Source: Streptomyces rishiriensis (GTDB taxonomy: Bacteria; Actinomycetota; Actinomycetes; Streptomycetales; Streptomycetaceae). From it: a DNA stretch of 64,000 bases. The stretch lies in the NCBI RefSeq assembly GCF_003112535.1, contig NZ_BEWA01000012.1:434001-498000 (forward strand), given 5' to 3'. The notes under the pieces are model-generated. The model did no database searches, was not told the DNA's origin, and saw nothing but the letters and a program-made list of their open reading frames with translations. Both the position numbers and the translations under genes were made by a program. The stretch's first letter is position 1. Every line of letters begins with the position of its first letter. Below are positions 61,165 through 64,000 of the stretch, in pieces.

Positions 61165-62756
61165 CCGAGGCGCAAGGGGGGCTGCGCGGCCGGTCCGCGG
61201 AGCGCAGGGGAAGAGTGTCACGGCTGCGTCTGACGAGCCTGCGACTGCGGCTCGTCCTGGTGTTCGGCGCGGTGGCGCTGACCGCGGCCGTGTCCGCGTC
61301 CGGCATCGCGTACTGGCTCAACCGCGAGGCCGTGCTGACCCGCACCCAGGGCTCGGTGCTGCGGGACTTCGAGCAGGAGATGCAGAACCGGGCCGGTTCG
61401 CTGCCGGAGCATCCCTCGCAGGACGAACTGCAGCACACCGCCGGGCAGATGGCCAACAGCAGCCAGCGGTTCAGCGTGCTGCTGGTGGCCGCGGACAGCA
61501 GTGGCCAGACCGTGTACGGCAGCTCGGGCGGGCTGAACGGGTTCTCGCTGGAGGACGTGCCCGGATCGCTGCGCACGGCGGTCAACAGACAGCAGGACGT
61601 CGGCGGCGGCAACAAGTCGCCGTACCACCTGTACTGGCAGCGAGTCGTGGACCACGGGACGCCGTATCTGGTGGCCGGGACGAAGGTGATCGGGGGCGGG
61701 CCGACCGGCTACATGCGCAAGTCGCTGGAGCCGGAGGCCAAGGACCTCAACTCGCTGGCCTGGTCGCTGGGGATCGCCACCGGTCTGGCGCTGGTCGGCG
61801 CCGCGCTGCTCGCGCAGGCCGCCGCCACGACCGTCCTGAAGCCGGTGCACCGGCTGGGCGTCGCGGCGCGCCGGCTCGGCGAGGGGCGGCTGGACACCCG
61901 GCTGCGGGTCTCCGGGACGGACGAACTGGCCGATCTGTCACGGACGTTCAACCGGACGGCGGAAGCGCTGGAGAAGCGGGTCGACGACATGGCCGCCCGT
62001 GACGAGGCCTCGCGCCGGTTCGTCGCCGACATGTCGCACGAGCTGCGGACGCCGCTGACCGCCATCACCACCGTCGCGGAGGTGCTGGAGGAGGAGCTGG
62101 ACGCCGAGTCGGGCAGCATCGATCCGATGATCGAGCCCGCGGTGCGCCTGGTGGTCAGCGAGACGCGGCGGCTGAACACCCTCGTCGAGAACCTGATGGA
62201 GGTCACCCGCTTCGACGCGGGAACGGCCCGGCTGGTCCTGGACGACGTCGACGTCGCCGACCAGATCACCGCCTGCATCGACGCGCGCGCCTGGCTGGAC
62301 GCCGTCGAGCTGGACGCCGAGCGCGGCATTCACGCCCTGCTCGACCCGCGCCGTCTGGACGTCATCCTGGCCAACCTCATCGGCAACGCGCTCAAGCACG
62401 GCGGATCGCCGGTGCGGGTGTCGGTGTCGATGGCGGACGACTCGGTCGTGATCGCGGTGCGCGACCACGGGCCCGGCATCCCCGAGGACGTGCTGCCGCA
62501 CGTCTTCGACCGGTTCTACAAGGCGAGCGCCTCACGGCCGCGCTCCGAGGGCAGCGGGCTCGGTCTGTCCATCGCCCTGGAGAACGCCCACATCCACGGC
62601 GGCGGCATCACCGCCGCCAACTCCCCGGAGGGCGGCGCGGTGTTCACGCTGCGGCTGCCCCGGGGCGTCTCCGAGCGGACAGAGCACGACGGCGAGGAGG
62701 GCGACGGCGGCGATCAGGGCGTGCGGGCCGTGCCGGACAAGGGGGACGCGACGTGA
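61161..62756 (+). CDS. afsQ2: Sensor histidine kinase AfsQ2
   Basis: The protein has 531 aa. Two membrane helices (about 29-51 and 200-222) flank an extracytoplasmic sensor domain, followed by a HAMP domain (about 224-280), the dimerisation helix with phospho-acceptor His293 in MSHELRTPLTAITTVAEVLE, and the ATP-binding domain with NLIGNALKHG, DHGPGIP and GSGLGLSIALENAH. A Glu/Asp/Gly-rich tail closes the protein. The GTG overlaps the afsQ1 stop by four bases. It phosphorylates AfsQ1. Confidence 0.95.
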   Translation: MTEAQGGLRGRSAERRGRVSRLRLTSLRLRLVLVFGAVALTAAVSASGIAYWLNREAVLTRTQGSVLRDFEQEMQNRAGSLPEHPSQDELQHTAGQMANSSQRFSVLLVAADSSGQTVYGSSGGLNGFSLEDVPGSLRTAVNRQQDVGGGNKSPYHLYWQRVVDHGTPYLVAGTKVIGGGPTGYMRKSLEPEAKDLNSLAWSLGIATGLALVGAALLAQAAATTVLKPVHRLGVAARRLGEGRLDTRLRVSGTDELADLSRTFNRTAEALEKRVDDMAARDEASRRFVADMSHELRTPLTAITTVAEVLEEELDAESGSIDPMIEPAVRLVVSETRRLNTLVENLMEVTRFDAGTARLVLDDVDVADQITACIDARAWLDAVELDAERGIHALLDPRRLDVILANLIGNALKHGGSPVRVSVSMADDSVVIAVRDHGPGIPEDVLPHVFDRFYKASASRPRSEGSGLGLSIALENAHIHGGGITAANSPEGGAVFTLRLPRGVSERTEHDGEEGDGGDQGVRAVPDKGDAT

Positions 62757-63388
62757 CCACGAGCCGTGGAGCCGTACGACGGCTGTTCGCCGTGCCCGCG
62801 CTGGCCGGCCTGGCGGCCGGTCTGCTCGCCGGCTGCGGCATCCGGGCCACCGAGGTGCCGACCGACTTCGGTCCCGCCCCCTCCCGGGTGCGCTGCTCGC
62901 TCACCGAGCCGGACGTCACGACGCAGTCCGCGCGCGCGGGTGTGCCGGTGCAGGTGTTCCTGCTGTGCGGTTCGTCGCTGGTGGCCGTGGACCGGTCCGT
63001 GCGGGTGCCGGACGGCGCGGCGGACTCCGCGCGGCGCGCGCTGGTCGCCCAGGGCCTGCTGGACGAGCTGGCCGAGTCGCCGTCGGCGGCCGAGAAGGAG
63101 GCCGGGTACACGACGGACGTGCGCGGCGGGATGACGGTGCGCGGGCCGGGCCCCAGGGACCCCGACGACACGCTGCGGCTGAGCACCCCGCCCGGGACCC
63201 TGACCTCGTACGCCCTCGCCCAGCTGGTCTGCACGTTCTCGGACTCGGCGGCCGCCGAGGGGGACGGCTCGGTGGTCCTGGGCGGTCCCGGCTCCACGCC
63301 GGTGCGCCGCTACGCCTGCACCGACGAGGTCCGCTCCCGTCCCGGCAGCGCCGAGCCCCCGTCGTCACCGGTCACCAACGACGGCTGA
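62753..63388 (+). CDS. Lipoprotein of the afsQ operon
   Basis: The protein has 211 aa. A signal peptide ends in LLAGC with lipidated Cys28. The mature part has VRCSLTEPDVTTQ and VFLLCGSSLVAVDRSVRV, then a C-terminal TLTSYALAQLVCTFSDSAAAEGDG domain resembling the GerMN-type fold at low confidence. The GTG overlaps the afsQ2 stop by four bases. A lipoprotein gene lies at this place in S. coelicolor too. It may sense or tune the AfsQ2 signal at the membrane. Confidence 0.85.
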   Translation: MTTSRGAVRRLFAVPALAGLAAGLLAGCGIRATEVPTDFGPAPSRVRCSLTEPDVTTQSARAGVPVQVFLLCGSSLVAVDRSVRVPDGAADSARRALVAQGLLDELAESPSAAEKEAGYTTDVRGGMTVRGPGPRDPDDTLRLSTPPGTLTSYALAQLVCTFSDSAAAEGDGSVVLGGPGSTPVRRYACTDEVRSRPGSAEPPSSPVTNDG

Positions 63389-63633
63389 CCCGGCCGCCCG
63401 GCCGCCCGTCACGGGGCCGCCGGCGCGGGGCCGTGGCGCGGGGCCGTGGGCGGCGGGCGGCGGGCGGCGAGTGGCGGGTTGCGGGTTGCGGGTGTGGCGG
63501 ACGCCTCATACGAAGCCTGCGGCCGTCGTCGTCGCAGGTCACCGTCTGCCGGGGAGGCGCGGGACGGGAGTCGCGCGCCGGCGGCGGCAGGCGGCCCGGA
63601 ACCGATCGTGCCGGGGGGCGCGTCTTGGGGGGC

Positions 63634-64000
63634 GTGCAGCGTCAAGGCTCCATCGGCGGCAGCGCCGCGATCCGCATCCGTGCGACCGGGATTGTTCTCC
63701 TGGCCGCCCACCTCGTGTTCGTCGCCTGGGTCACGCTGCGCCCGCTGGACGTCCCCTGGGTGCTGCCGGCCAATCTGCATCCGTTCGACGGCATCCGCGC
63801 CGACCTGCGGCTGGGCTGGCCCGAGGCGGCCCGGCGGATCGGCGCGGGGCTGGGGCTGCTGGCCCCGCTGGGCGTCCTGCTGCCGCTGGTGCACGGCAGG
63901 GTCCGGGTCTCGCCGCTCGCCTCCCTGGTCCGCACGGTCACGGCGGGCGCGTTGCTGTCGCTCGGGATCGAACTGCTGCAGACCGGCGTGCCCGGTCAGG
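63634..64000 (+). CDS. VanZ-like membrane protein, truncated by window end
   Basis: The first 122 residues are visible; the frame is open at the right edge. Membrane segments are GIVLLAAHLVFVAWVTL, IGAGLGLLAPLGVLLPLV and ASLVRTVTAGALLSLGIELLQ. The loop VLPANLHPFDGIRADL and the IELLQTGVPGQ motif fit the VanZ family, found in some glycopeptide-resistance loci and in many bacteria with unknown roles. GTG 63634 follows GGGGGG. It is separated from the lipoprotein gene by 245 bases of low-complexity GC-rich sequence. Confidence 0.78.
   Translation, partial: MQRQGSIGGSAAIRIRATGIVLLAAHLVFVAWVTLRPLDVPWVLPANLHPFDGIRADLRLGWPEAARRIGAGLGLLAPLGVLLPLVHGRVRVSPLASLVRTVTAGALLSLGIELLQTGVPGQ

Overview
The window is chromosomal DNA from a high-GC actinomycete, almost certainly a Streptomyces. 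The evidence is very high GC at third codon positions, frequent GTG starts, many 4-base ATGA/GTGA stop-start overlaps, a mycothiol S-conjugate amidase, a PccB/PccE/AccA2 acyl-CoA carboxylase set, and a sigma factor facing a two-component system in the arrangement known for sigQ-afsQ1-afsQ2 in S. coelicolor. I see no tRNA or rRNA genes, CRISPR arrays, insertion sequences or prophage. The region looks like conserved core chromosome with small accessory pockets and unusual repeat-filled intergenic stretches.

Layout. 1-3.7 kb: tail of an MFS exporter translationally coupled to a TetR regulator, a Mut7-C RNase-like protein and a thioredoxin-fold DUF255 protein. 3.8-8.1 kb: accessory pocket with a Uma2-type nuclease-like gene and a large STAND ATPase with TPR-like repeats, ending in a 33-bp tandem repeat. 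8.3-17 kb: mca and a coupled small membrane protein, DUF4307, greA, a DrrAB-type ABC exporter, ilvA, a MarR regulator, a degenerate sigma-like protein with a membrane partner, and metB. 17-23.6 kb: membrane, secreted and DUF proteins, a TerD remnant, a beta-lactamase-fold hydrolase coupled to an S51-like peptidase. 23.8-30.5 kb: zinc alcohol dehydrogenase with divergent MmyB-like regulator, an ABM-truncated globin fusion, a MacB-type ABC pair and a lipoprotein L,D-transpeptidase. 30.7-38.3 kb: a likely sortase-anchored LAXTG protein, a leaderless lipoprotein, hutH, a GAF-GGDEF protein, an enoyl-CoA hydratase, a Pro/Thr-rich protein and adenylate cyclase.

38.4-44.8 kb is a biotin carboxylation locus: birA diverges from pccB-pccE, followed by a 42-aa membrane protein, maf and accA2. 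45-57.6 kb is largely a nucleoside catabolism locus: a DeoR-family regulator, an Lpd-like quinone reductase, purine nucleoside phosphorylase, a phosphopentose/hexose mutase, deoC and two aldehyde dehydrogenase genes. Together they could take deoxynucleosides through deoxyribose 1-phosphate and 5-phosphate to glyceraldehyde 3-phosphate and acetaldehyde, then oxidise the aldehyde. The same perfect 12-bp palindrome lies in the promoters of the phosphorylase gene and deoC and nowhere else that I could find in the window, so I propose it as a local operator. 57.7-64 kb: a secreted protein, a uridine-kinase-like P-loop protein, sigQ, the AfsQ1/AfsQ2 system with a lipoprotein, and a truncated VanZ-like gene. 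A direct-repeat match to the published AfsQ1 box lies between sigQ and afsQ1.
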